A DNA stretch of 64,000 nt from Paramacrobiotus metropolitanus (taxonomy: Eukaryota > Tardigrada > Eutardigrada > Parachela > Macrobiotidae), in the NCBI RefSeq assembly GCF_019649055.1, contig NW_026570290.1, positions 124,001 through 188,000 of the forward strand. Reading direction: 5' to 3'. Shown here one piece after another: positions 34,779-45,721 of the stretch (its first letter is position 1; each line of letters opens with the position of its first letter). A program made the position numbers and the translations under genes. Under the pieces are notes generated by a model. The model did no database searches. It worked only from the letters and a program-made list of their open reading frames with translations, and was not told where the DNA came from.

Positions 34779-35661
34779 GTTTCCTGTTTTCCATGAACTG
34801 CAAACTAAGAAACCTGGATGGCGACATTAGTTAAGACCAATAAATCGCTAAATATACCTCGTATTAGCGTTCTTTTTTTCACAGTCGCTTCATTGATACA
34901 ATTTCGCTCCCTCGTTCTGATACTCATGCACCTTTATAATTTTCCTCTTGCATATGTGCCTCTTATTAAAAAATGAACATTAGTCCGTCCCTGACCTATG
35001 TGCGTTTCAACTGCGCTAGCTTGTTAGTGTTGAGAAAAAAATTTCCCAGGACTTTTGACAAGGCTGGACGTTGTACCTACTCGCTAGGACCACGTGTCGC
35101 AAGTTGTGACTAGGTGATCATGACATCAGCAATCAGCATGTTGTCACTTGTCACTGTAGACCGGACGAGTGCAATGCAGCCAAGCGATTATCATTATCAC
35201 TCTCAAAGACGACTCGATAGAATACATCATGCTAATATGGAGAAAATAGTCTACGGCGTTTTCGAAAATTATTTCAGTCATTTTCAACCCGTTATCAAGT
35301 CTGATAGTCAGTACTCAGGATCGTACATCGTCTATATTAATTTTACATATAATATTTAAAGTAGATACTAAACCGATAAGACCGTCTCATTGATGACAGT
35401 ACCGCGCTGTGTCTCGGCATTCGGCGGCAGTTTTATCAACCACATGCGAGTTATTCATTACTTTCATCAGCTAGCACGTGAGCGCTATTATTGACTGCAT
35501 TGCTACACTTCATTATAAATTTTCTAAGTACCGGTAAGTAGCGATTTATATTACGAGCAATACGTTTTCCAAGCAGCCAAGAAGTTTTAAAGACCGGTAT
35601 CGTGCGAAAATTTTATTCGACCGGGTTTTACTTGCGTTGAAAAGCAGTTCACGAAGACATA
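34779..35661. other. Intergenic before the MATH-BTB array
   Basis: No gene is supported. A short frame at 35114-35359 has no convincing features. Confidence 0.4.
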
Positions 35662-37411
35662 ATGAACCAGTTCCTGCAACCTGTGCTGGTTGTCCGGGAT
35701 CGTACGAGCCGCGACACCAGACGTCGTTTCCAGCTGCAATGGACAATTGAAGATTTCTCGTCATACCGTAAGATTACGGCGTATCAGTACAGTGCCGGTG
35801 TGACAATGGCTGAACTGGGAATGGAGGCGTATGCCGGACGATGGCGTGTCTGTGTTGTGCCGCTTCATAAACCCGTGACCCCGAAAACCGAACCACCGGT
35901 AATGGATACCAAAGGATCCGCACAGCCAGCTTCAAGCGTCCTGGCTCCTCCAACTTATTACGTAAGTTTCTAGAACGTTTCTTTAACGATCACGGATGCC
36001 GGTCCTTATTTTCACAAATTATTTACTGCTCACGGTTTTTAAAAAAAACTTAAAAAACTACGTAATCAAAAATAAGTAGTTTCCAGACCTATTAGGTATA
36101 TAGATGAGCTTAATAATCACGCAAAAAAAAAACTGTGTGCAACAGATTTATATTTTGTCGTTACTGTAAAACATCTTTCGAAAGAAAGGCTTACATATCC
36201 GAGAATATGGAATATACAATTTGTACGTCGGTATCACCAACTTGGCTTATCATTCATTTTACGGTACGACGCACAAACTCAACGAAATAGCTACTTATTG
36301 GTATTGCTGAAACGAGGTTTGGTCACGATTTCTGCTTTGTAAATCGAATTGCTTTTATAAGTACACAGTACATAATTTTTCAGGTTTGGTGGTTTTTCTA
36401 GGAGGCAGTCCTTCAGCCGGAGGATCTGCAAGGAACTGATAACTCTAAAAGCCTGAACCCCCGAGAACAGCGCTTCCGCCAACGGAACCAGTGGAACCGG
36501 AATCCGAAACCCAGGAACAGAAATACGTTTCAGTTTATCTCTGCTTCAGCGACCCGAAAACAGCCTACAAGAAGTACAGCGGCGAACTCGGTTGTTTCGT
36601 ACAATATAAAACAAGGTGCGCATAGAAGAAGTGCTTGACTTTGCGAACAATTATTTATTGCGGTAATTTATTCTGCAGTGTGTTTACTGGAAAATTAATG
36701 GAAACGCCCGTTGCGTCTTGTCCGGTGTCCAGGCCCGTAAAATTCACCAATACTACCACCCTCTGGGGCTCCACAAAGGTGGTGACCCATGACCGTCTTT
36801 TCGGTGTCGATAAAGTGCCGGGGATTATCAAAAACGACTGCATCACCGTCATCATCGATGTCACATTATTCGAAGAGCCGGAAACTGTGCGTGTATCGGA
36901 GACGACCAACAAACAGTCACCGGCGATTTACGAAGCGTTCCTCCAACGTCAATTACAGATGCTGTGCTCCGAACAACATCGGCAAGCGGCGGACTTCACC
37001 TTGTATTCCAATGACGGTAATGATTTTCATGTGAATCGCTTCTTCCTCATGGCGCATTCACCGTTCTTCGCGGCCTTACTGACGGGTGATTCACCGGAAA
37101 AGCGTCAGGCCAAATATGAGTTTCCGGATCTGGATGGGAATAGTGTGGAGATTATGTTGGGTTATTTGTACGGCAGTTATGTGGACAAGATTCATAGCGG
37201 CAATGCGGAGAAAGTGCTGGATATGGCGGACAAATATCAGGTTACCGGTCTGCGTGTAGTATGTGAAAAAGCCATGGCGGAGAATATTAATGCGGGGAAT
37301 GTTGTCGAGTATCAAGTGCTGGCGCGACAGAAAAATCTAGATGTGCTGATGAATGCTGCCTTCCAGTTCATTGCGAATTACCAGTCTGTGCACTCGAAGG
37401 GCAGCAAATAA
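35662..37411 (+). CDS. MB1, MATH-BTB protein with split MATH domain
   Basis: Three exons: 35662-35961, 36452-36615 and 36679-37411, about 398 residues. Exon 1 has the first MATH half (VVRDRTSRD, FQLQWTIEDFSSY, GVTMAELGMEAYAGRWRVCV). It then has a Pro/Ser-rich insertion found in no other copy, interrupted by an extra phase-0 intron (donor GTAAGT, weak acceptor CTCTAAAAG). The second part (KYVSVYLCFSDPKTAYKKYS) ends at the family's phase-2 intron. The last exon completes MATH and carries BTB (DFTLYSNDGNDFHVNRFFLM, AEKVLDMADKYQVTGLRVVC). It stops about 30 residues earlier than MB2-4, inside the BACK-like tail. In other animals MATH binds substrates and BTB binds CUL3. The extra exon border is the weakest part of this model. 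Confidence 0.8.
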
Positions 37412-38300
37412 ACAGCGCCGGTTTTCGATAGTGCAGTACGATGGCTTTGTTTTATAAATGTGTTTGCGTTCAAGCACTTGTCTTACTAATTACTGTTGGC
37501 AAATTAGCATGATTAAGAAGCTATGCAAATGACCAATAATTATTTAAAAAACAGTTTACGAGCAATGGTCATTCTATTCAGAATTGGCTTACGAGCAATT
37601 TAATCGGTGGCAAAGCGCTAGGTGTAAACCACCGCGTTCAGTTATTTAGGAATTAGGATCATTATTTGGGAGGCCTTTCAGTTGATTTGCGGATAATAAA
37701 TTCGCCTCTACATTTCCGAATAAGCAGGAAGTCTTCACTGAGTCACGGACGAACGTACGAGTATTATATATTACAGCACATGATTATGTCGAATATTTTA
37801 GAGTACATTCTTATAATATGCCGCATATTGCGCGTATTAGTCAAGTATCAGTGTATCACCGATTCACCCTTGCACTTAAACTTTGAAGAGAGTATTGGAT
37901 TTTGCCCTCTGTACAGATAGAGCTGTGTACAATAATACTTGGAACTTTTAAGTGCTATTGTTTTAAATAAATATTCACAAAATAACACCAAATCCTGGCA
38001 GAGACGACGGAGCAAAGCATTGAATAATACTGAATAAGCCGGATGTGTATCGATTGTCTCACACATAGGGTAGGCTATAAAGATAGAAGAGCCTAATATA
38101 TCAGACCTACAGAGTACTCTAGGTTTTGTAGCAAACGAACATTTGACAGATCTCTCCATATTAAATTTTGGCACGACGTATTAAGCGGCTTTCGATCCTT
38201 CGTCTGATCACGTCTAGAATAACCAGGTTGACAATTCCGTTTAGTTTCTACCTTGGCACAGAGAGTATTACCCAGTGCTGCAATTAATCGAATTTTAGAA
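37412..38300. other. Intergenic, MB1 to MB2
   Basis: No gene seen; AT-rich sequence. Confidence 0.4.
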
Positions 38301-39627
38301 ATGGCAGTTTCTCGTTCCGGCAACCGGATCGTCGTGAAGGACCGTGCCCACCGCGAAAGCGTCCAGCTCACCTTGGAATGCGCTTTTCACAATTTCACTT
38401 CGTATATGAAAACCTCCTTGTATATCTACAGCAGGGGCGCCACTCTAGCCGAGCTTGGATTTCCTAACATGGGCGGTCGCTGGCGCATCGCAATTCTCCC
38501 TTGCCGAAAAAACGCCACCGACAACGAAAATTATGTGTGCGTGTATCTGTATCTGTGTGAAGTTGATCTGTTATCCACGGAGCCTTACAGCGGAACAGGC
38601 ACACTGAATGTTTCTGGCCACATAAGGTAAACTTTTTGCAGTTGCACTTCGTTCTCAAATCACTGCCAAGGTATTTTCGGAATTTTAAGGAAAGACCGTC
38701 GTAAGATATACTGCTATTCTACGTAAAGTCTCCTAAATAAAATAGTACGTCATATTACGCTAAAATTTTGTTGTAATTAGTGTGATACTGGCGATAATGT
38801 CACAGTGACTGGTTACACTTTGTTCTTTTAGTGCAGCGACGGGCAGTGCTAAGAATATTTCCGTTGGCGAATCACTGGATATTCCCGAAATCGAATTTTG
38901 CTACGATCGTACTAACTTCGGATCCGAGACGCTGATAAACCATCGCCAGCTGCTGGGCGCAAACGGCGAGGCTGGCCTGATACAAGATGACGTCGTCACC
39001 ATAAGAATCGATGTCTCCATGTACAGGAGCAAACCATCCGAACCGGAAGTGGTGCGGGTGCCGGAAGTAGCGCCACCAGCAACCGTGTGCCCCCTCGAGT
39101 TCCACCGCCGTCAGATGCAGCAAATGCAGCAGAATAATTTCACCGATTTCCGTCTGCGTTCCAACGATGACCGTGAGTTCGCCGTACATCGCTTTCTTCT
39201 GGCGGCCCATTCGCCGGTCTTCTTGGCCATGTTGACGCATTACTCACAGGAGAAGGTCCAGTCATACTGTGATTTAGCGGATACGGACGGGGAAAGTGTG
39301 GAGATCCTGCTGGATTATTTGTACGGATGCACCAGCGACCGCATAACCGGCGCTAATGTGGAAAAGACACTGATTATGGCAGATAAATACCAAATTATGG
39401 ATTTGCGCGCAGTCTGCGAAGGAAAGATGGCGGGCGATGTTGATGTTAACAATGCGATGCACCGTTTCCACTTGGCCAGTCAACGGGGACTCCAGGTGTT
39501 AAAAGCTGCTGCATTGGATGTCATCGCTCAGAATATGCGGGTGGTCGGCAAAGACAACGAACTGAAGGCAGTCATAAAATCCGATCCCGATCTGTTTGAG
39601 ATTATCATGCATTACTGCGCCAAATAA
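38301..39627 (+). CDS. MB2, MATH-BTB protein
   Basis: Exons are 38301-38626 and 38832-39627, phase 2 (AAG|GTAAAC; TTTTAG|TGCAGCG), about 373 residues. Exon 1 has VVKDRAHRESVQLTLECAF and GRWRIAILPCRKN...YVCVYLYL, the first MATH half; the usual WTI motif is CAF here. Exon 2 gives the MATH C-terminus (FGSETLINHRQLLGANGEAG, LIQDDVVTIRID). BTB follows (DFRLRSNDDREFAVHRFLLA, HSPVFLAMLTHYSQEK, DYLYGCTSD, MADKYQIMDLRAVCEG). The helical tail ends SDPDLFEIIMHYCAK. A start further upstream at 38253 is possible; 38301 was chosen because it aligns with the short N-termini of MB4 and MB8. It is a probable CUL3 adaptor by family. Confidence 0.85.
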
Positions 39628-40852
39628 AATCAACCGCTACCCAAACTGAGCACTATGCTTACTGTTTTGGATTTCTAACCTTTGGATTGTATAAATCGGC
39701 CTAGGAGTTGGATGTTTTCATGCTTTTAACCGTTCCGTTCATGCGTTCTGTTAATAAAAAACATACCGTACTCCTTCAAAAATTAATATCTATACTATAT
39801 CGTAATGGTTCAGATTGTGCGGCACAGAGGCAGTATTAATTGTAAAGCAGTTCTTGAAGTACCGATAATTATTTGGCATTATACGTGATGTATCGAATGG
39901 TACAATGAATAGAAGCAGAACAGCACTACGTAAGAATATCTATACACCATGCACGTAAATAATAACTGCTACGAACACCACACCACGTAATGGTGTCGTA
40001 TACGTCCACGTAATTATGTAGTATGCAAAAGTGTTTGCAAGTACGGTTGGGAAATACATCTGATTTTCGAGTCCAAAAGCTCAGCATTAATTAGCAGGAT
40101 AAAATACATACGTATACTTGCGTACCAGTTTATTACAGTCTTCAATGATGCTTTAGTCATAATTTAATTATTAATTTAAAGAACAGACTACAAGTATAGA
40201 AGATGCTCCTTGTTATGTCATCCTTAATTTATGGGCTGTGTATGTGCGCTGCAGTGTTTTTCATGGAACTGTGAAACCGCTTTTGTGTGATGTACGTACT
40301 TGTACATTTAATTTTATATGTTGACGATGAGCAAACTGTATCATTCTGTACATGATGCATTGACATGCTTTGTACTTATAGTAATCTTTTACCAGTTTAA
40401 CCATACAGTTCTGTGTATTGTACGCAACGCGAATACCAGCATTCGTTGCGCAAATTGAAATCCTGTTGGCATCACGTTCTGTGAAGTCAGAATAAGGACA
40501 ACTGAATGTTGCGTTGTCTCCAGGATGTTCGTCTGATTTTACAGCTCACCCTAAGTCTGTTTCTTGAGAATTTAAAATCAGTACAAAGTCGGATTTTCGA
40601 ACCTCCATTAGTGCGTAATGGTTATTGCGAACCAGTACGAGTTTTTTTATCAGTGCCTTTTGATTCCGTGATAATTTCGTGTTGGTCACTCGGCCAAAAC
40701 TGTGAACGTCGCTTGCTCCTTCTGACTACTTTTGACTAATTAATTTTAAAACACACAAAAGGTACCACTAGATTCAAACAAGTCTGTTTGTTGCAATACT
40801 CCACTGCCTATAATTTTTCTGTCTTGGTATTTTTGAAGCAGTTGGCGTAGTC
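39628..40852. other. Intergenic, MB2 to MB3
   Basis: No gene supported. The region is rich in GTAC-type words (TACGTA, GTACTTGTAC) without clear order. Confidence 0.4.
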
Positions 40853-42381
40853 ATGTCAGCAAAACGTCTTCGGACATCTGGGGAGTTCTCTGCAGTGAAG
40901 AGCCACCCCGAGAAGTCGACCATTGTCAAGGATCGGACGAGCCACAACAGTATCCCCTTCAGCCTGGAATGGACGATACAAGATTTTAATCTGTATAGAA
41001 CTACCTGCACGCTTCTGCACAGTCCGGGCATCACAGCATCCGAACTCGGCATCAACAGTTTTGCCGGACGCTTTCGCATCGGCATTTGTCCATGCGTCAC
41101 GGTGGAAACGGGGAGATATGTGAGCGCTTTCCTAACGCTCACGGATGCGGACGCGAAATCCAAGGCTTATACCGGAACAACCGAGGTTAATGTGACGTTC
41201 ACGATAAGGTGCGGTGGTTAGAATCAGTCTGCTAAAACTTTCATCCATAGAATACCGTTGACTGCAAATCAGAATTTAAGTTTATGAGATTTTATTACTT
41301 TTTTTGAAAATACGAATTGTTTCCAACCTGTTCTTATTTATTAACTGTTTTACATATTGTAAAAAAAAATGCACTGCAAAAGACCATTATGAAATCAGAG
41401 CTCCTCCATCCATACAACGTAAACTGAAAGCATGGAAGTCGACACGCAGTTAAAAAAATTATCAAGAAAAGAAAATCCACAACTGGAAACAAGTCAAGTG
41501 CACACAAATCGCCACCACTCGTTTGAATAGAGAAGCGTTAGTTCATAATTTACCTTTTTCGTTACAGTGCAACAACTGGAAATGCTATGGATGTACACAT
41601 CGGCGCGCCGCCGACTCCTCCAACTATATGCAGTTTCTATTCACCTGGCTCCTCGTATGGACATCACACGTTCGTCAGCCATGCTCAGCTGTTCGGTACA
41701 AGCACCGCCGTCGGCCTGCTTAAAGACGATGTCGTGACTTTCCGCATTGAAGTTACCATCTACGGTACCGACCCGACCGGAGCACCGGAAGCGAAAACCG
41801 TTCGGCTGTCGAAAGTCGAGTCACCTGTCAGTCTTTGCTACGGCGATTTCCGTCGCCGTCAAATGGACGAATACCGCGCAGCACCCAGTCTGTACACCGA
41901 TTTTATATTGCGTACCAGTGATGGTCAGGAATTTCCTGTTAATCGTTTCCTGCTGGCGGCTCATTCGCCGGTCTTTTCGGCCATGCTCACGCATGATTCC
42001 CAGGAGAATCAACAGGCACATTGCGATCTGACGGATGTGGATGAAGAAAACGTGGGAATTCTGTTGGATTATTTGTACGGATGTGACACGGACCAACTAA
42101 ACACGGATAATGTGGAGAAGGTGCTGTTTATGGCCGATAAATACCAGATTATGGACCTGCGTTCCGTGTGCGAGGGGATGATGGCGGAAAGTGTTACTGT
42201 CGATAACGTCGTTAACCGGTTCCTTATGGCCAGGCAGCGTGGTCTAGACGTTTTAAAGGATAGCGCATTGCGAATCATGGCACAGAATAAGCTGGTGGTC
42301 CTTAAGGATAAAGTACTGAAAGCAGCAATCCAGTCGGACCCCGACCTGCTGGAAATCATCATGGAATACTGTGCCAAATAA
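40853..42381 (+). CDS. MB3, MATH-BTB protein
   Basis: Exons are 40853-41208 and 41568-42381, phase 2 (ATAAG|GTGCGG; GTTACAG|TGCAACA), about 389 residues. The N-terminus is some 15 residues longer than in MB4. The MATH motifs are IVKDRTSHNSIPFSLEWTIQ, GITASELGINSFAGRFRIGI, YVSAFLTLTDADAKSKAYTG, then SYGHHTFVSHAQLFG and LLKDDVVTFRIEV in exon 2. BTB reads DFILRTSDGQEFPVNRFLLA, AHSPVFSAMLTHDSQEN, DYLYGCDTDQL and FMADKYQIMDLRSVCEGMMA. The tail ends DPDLLEIIMEYCAK and is nearly the same as in MB4, so MB3 and MB4 are the closest pair. No disruption is seen. Confidence 0.88.
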
Positions 42382-43221
42382 ATTTATTTGCAGTTTCTCG
42401 TATTCGGCATCGTTTGGTTTCTGTTTCATTTTTTTCAGTACTGTATTTCAGTACTGTATTCAGTTAACCTTAGTACCATTTTGCTCAATGCCTATAAGTT
42501 CACGATTATTTAGCGTTTTTTTAATGACATGCGTTGTTGGCTGGTGTTCAAATAGATGAGGCTAATTTAGAAAGGCACTGGCAGTATCCTTGTGATGTAA
42601 TCTAGTTCTATCATACTAAACTCTTGTATTCTAAAAATTTAACATCATTACTAATCATAAAACCCATAATTTATGGGATCTCAATTAGAAACTCGTAATA
42701 TTTTGGGCCGCAAACATGTGAAAAGCAACGATTCAGGACAGGTGCGGATACGCCGATATTGATGTACTGGGCAGTCAAAAAAGGAATTCGCAGCTGTTCA
42801 CTGCGTTGCGACCAAGATAACGACTCATTATTTGCTAAAAAGCAAATACTTTAATGCATAATATGGAGTCATATGCTGCAAATACTGGGAAAAGACAAAT
42901 TTTGCCAAATGGCGTATATGGGAAGTTAAACGGCTTGAGAAAAGTTTCCGCTAATCTGGCCTTTCACTATACGGCATATTGAACTTTGCTCGGTAAAATT
43001 TTCAACCTGTTCCTATCGCTTCCATTGGGAAATCGTCTAGTTTTGGACCATTTTGACCCGTTTCACACAAATCAGTTCCATTTTATTCTGATACCGGTCG
43101 TCAGAAATCAACGTGCTGCTGTACCTTATGATTAACCAGCAAAAATTTGCACAGCTTACCCTAAAGGCCAACGACTCCTATCAGCTCAGGAATCAATCCA
43201 CAAGCATTGGACAGCGGGAGC
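42382..43221. other. Intergenic after MB3; end holds part of an open frame
   Basis: No gene. From about 43137 an open frame enters the tandem duplication described next. Confidence 0.4.
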
Positions 43222-43901
43222 AATAAAAGCAGCCAGTAACGTGGTGACCTTGTCGACGTATTTCCATTTAATTGGCCATGACAAAGGCCAGGAAGAACTG
43301 TATGCCTCCGGTCTTACTACTTACACTAAGCCACTCGGGAATTTAATCGCCCAAAAAGAAGCCAACAAGACATGGTCCGTAAGTTAATGAAGCGTAAGTT
43401 AATGAAAATATATATCCACTTACAGTAAAGTTATTCGTCAAAACCTTGCCCTGACCAATCGACTAACTAAAAAAATTAAAATTTTGATATAAAAATTTTA
43501 AAATGAAAGAATATATACTGTCATACGGCTAATGTGCTGGTTAGCAGTTGTAATACTCAATAAAATAAAAGCAGCCAGTAACGTGGTGACCTTGTCGACG
43601 TATTTCCATTTAATTGGCCATGACAAAGGCCAGGAAGAACTGTATGCCTCCGGTCTTACTACTAACACTAAGCCACTCGGGAATTTAATCGCCCAGAAAG
43701 AAGCCAACAAGACATGGTCCGTAAGTTAACGAAGCGTAAGTTAATGAAAATATATATCCACTTACAGTAAAGTTATTCGTCAAAACCTTGCCCTGACCAA
43801 TCGACTAACTAAAAAAAGTAAAATTTTGATATAAAAATTTTAAAATGAAAGAATATATACTGTCATACGGCTAATGTGCTGGTTAGCAGTTGTAATACTC
43901 A
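43222..43901. repeat. 342-base tandem duplication, nearly identical copies
   Basis: Copy 1 is about 43222-43563 and copy 2 about 43564-43901, with only about four mismatches noticed. Each carries the same open reading segment (SNVVTLSTYFHLIGHDKGQE, ELYASGLTT, LIAQKEANKTW) followed directly by a donor-like GTAAGTT. In copy 1 the frame extends upstream to about 43137 (80 codons). This looks like an internal exon of an unrecognised gene or element that was duplicated very recently. No acceptor is clearly identified. Confidence 0.75.
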
Positions 43902-44448
43902 GTTCCGGTTTATCAAAACCTTTAATTTTTGAAAAATTCATCACCGATGTCGACGTTCAAAATTCTCCTTTTTGAGTTTATGATTTCTTTAGGTGTTCAA
44001 GTACTCGTACTGCTAGTCAGTCTGCAGCTGGTACAAAGATACGGACGGTATAACACACCGGCAAAAATGGTCACAACGCTGATGCCGCTTCCGGCAAACA
44101 CTGCAGAAAACTTTTGCCACTATACTAATGAGTCTATATAGGATTTCGAACGTCCGATAGCTCGTCGCAATTTTTCTTTTCTTATTTCTCACCGTAGGTT
44201 GTCTTATGTGACCTGTGTAGCAACGTAAATTGATGTACAGACATACATAAATGAACCTGGGGTGCCCGCAGAATTTCTGCATGGCATGGCGTAAAGCGCA
44301 CGTTCTGAACATATTGCATGTCCAGTCGCATTCCCTCGCGGTATTATGAGTGCTGTAGAACTGTAGAAGTAGTGGTAATAGCAAAAGCACTGCTCGGTAG
44401 GGTTTCAACGAATGCGCCTTACACACAGAGCGCACGCAATGGTTCAAT
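43902..44448. other. Intergenic, no supported gene
   Basis: A 256-codon minus-strand frame spans 44013-44783. It crosses the tRNA-like unit and is Cys/Arg-rich with no domain, so it is not accepted. Confidence 0.4.
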
Positions 44449-44450
44449 AA

Positions 44451-44612
44451 GCAGGGCGCTATCCACTGGAAACCGAGAAACGGCTGAAAAAGGCGCCGAT
44501 GGGGGAATCGAACCACGGCTACGTCGTTAGATCCGCATAGGCAGTACCACGGCACGTTGAAATCATTTGAAAGAATTTGTCGCTGTACGTGTGCCGCTTC
44601 TCTCCTCACACC
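44451..44612 (-). repeat. Duplicated unit with tRNA-like core, copy 1
   Basis: GCAGGGCGC...GGAAACCGAGAAACGGCTGA, the tRNA-like core and the flank GTTGAAATCATTTGAAAG...GCCGCTTCTC recur 350 bases further on (44801-44970). Both flanks are included, so this is a segment duplication or a short interspersed element, not two independent tRNA genes. Confidence 0.65.
44492..44554 (-). tRNA. tRNA-like sequence, D-arm truncated (probable pseudogene)
   Basis: The minus strand has a B box (GGTTCGATTCC), a 3' acceptor strand (ATCGGCGCC) that pairs over six positions with GTGCCG at the 5' end, and TTTTT immediately after, as a Pol III terminator. The D arm is largely missing compared with copy 2. The anticodon is not assignable. 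Confidence 0.35.
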
Positions 44613-44800
44613 CCCTTTGCAGCTTTCGCTACGTCCTCGTAGCAAGACTAAGCGATCCTTTAAGCGGCGGTTCCGGCTCACCGCATCCTCCATTCTTTTT
44701 ATCGTTTTATTCGTTTTTGCTCTGTTCCTCCCGTTCGAGGTTAGCACACCAGTCTCATAGGCGAAGTGGACGTACCGAACCACGATCTGCTACCATCTAA

Positions 44801-44970
44801 GCAGGGCGCAATCCGAGGGAAACCGAGAAACGGCTGAAAAAGGCACCGATGGGGGAATCGAACCCCGGCTACGTCGTTAGATTAGATCCGCGTAGGCAGC
44901 ACCAATGCACCACGGCGCAATACGTTGAAATCATTTGAAAGATTTTGTCGCTGTACGTGAGCCGCTTCTC
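44801..44970 (-). repeat. Duplicated unit with tRNA-like core, copy 2
   Basis: Second copy of the unit starting at 44451, with scattered differences and an extra five bases (TAGAT) in the anticodon region. Confidence 0.65.
44842..44918 (-). tRNA. tRNA-like sequence with A and B boxes
   Basis: The minus strand reads GCGCCGTGGTGCATTGGTGC (A-box-like), a CTACG/CGTAG stem with a 17-base loop, GGGGTTCGATTCCCC as the T arm, an acceptor strand ending GGTGCC, then TTTTT. The loop is too long for a normal anticodon loop unless a short intron is present, and position 8 is not U. It may be a tRNA-derived repeat rather than a working tRNA. Confidence 0.4.
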
Positions 44971-45721
44971 CGCTCACAGTTCTTTACGCCGAACTTTGCA
45001 GGAATTATTCAGGTTTGTTTTCCCCTACCAAAAGCCGCTTCGCCACCACAGACAGTCTGATGCTGCAAGGACGACGGTGTCCCAAAACCTTTTTCCAATT
45101 TTTTTTCAGAAAAATAGTCGTAACTGTCAACAAGAAATTTTCGGTTCAAACCAGCGGTCAGGAGCCCTTAGCCGCCTTGAAGGCCTATTAATCTGCCGTT
45201 TTTTCCCAGATGTGTGTGACTGTGAGCTATAGCATTTTATTTCTTTTAGCTACTTTGCTATTATTTCTTTCCTACTTTTTATTTCTTTATTTTATTGCTA
45301 TTATTTCTTTGTAATATTCTGTACATTCCTGTGCAGAAAAGAAAAGGATGGTTTTAGCAGTAAATGGCACAATCAGAAAGCTCATTACGTTAATCAACCT
45401 CCGGGATATCCGAAGTTTTATTCGCCCTCTCCGGTGACACTAGCGTATTCTCTGTATTCTTTAAAAAAAAAGGCAGTGCAAAACTTGAAATTCATGCTAC
45501 CCGTCATCGGCATACCATACCACATCATCAAAGCTCAGCTTTGATTAAGCTTAGGCATCGTGTTGGTCTGCATTTATTTAGCGGTTCAGTTATTATAATC
45601 GGCAACGAAGACCAGGCATAAATGAAACGTGTCTGAGAGAACTGCAAGTGTGATAGAATTCGTTCCGTAATTGTGTGGATTTATTTGTTTTAGGCAGCTC
45701 GATAACCCGCAGTTTTGTGCA
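44971..45721. other. Intergenic, with possible 5' untranslated exon border of MB4
   Basis: No gene seen. TTGTTTTAG at about 45696-45704 is a plausible acceptor shortly before the MB4 ATG. Confidence 0.35.

Noticed and set aside
44013-44783. Long 256-codon minus-strand frame
   Set aside because: It crosses the tRNA-like unit, is Cys- and Arg-rich and low in acidic residues, and shows no domain or splice context.
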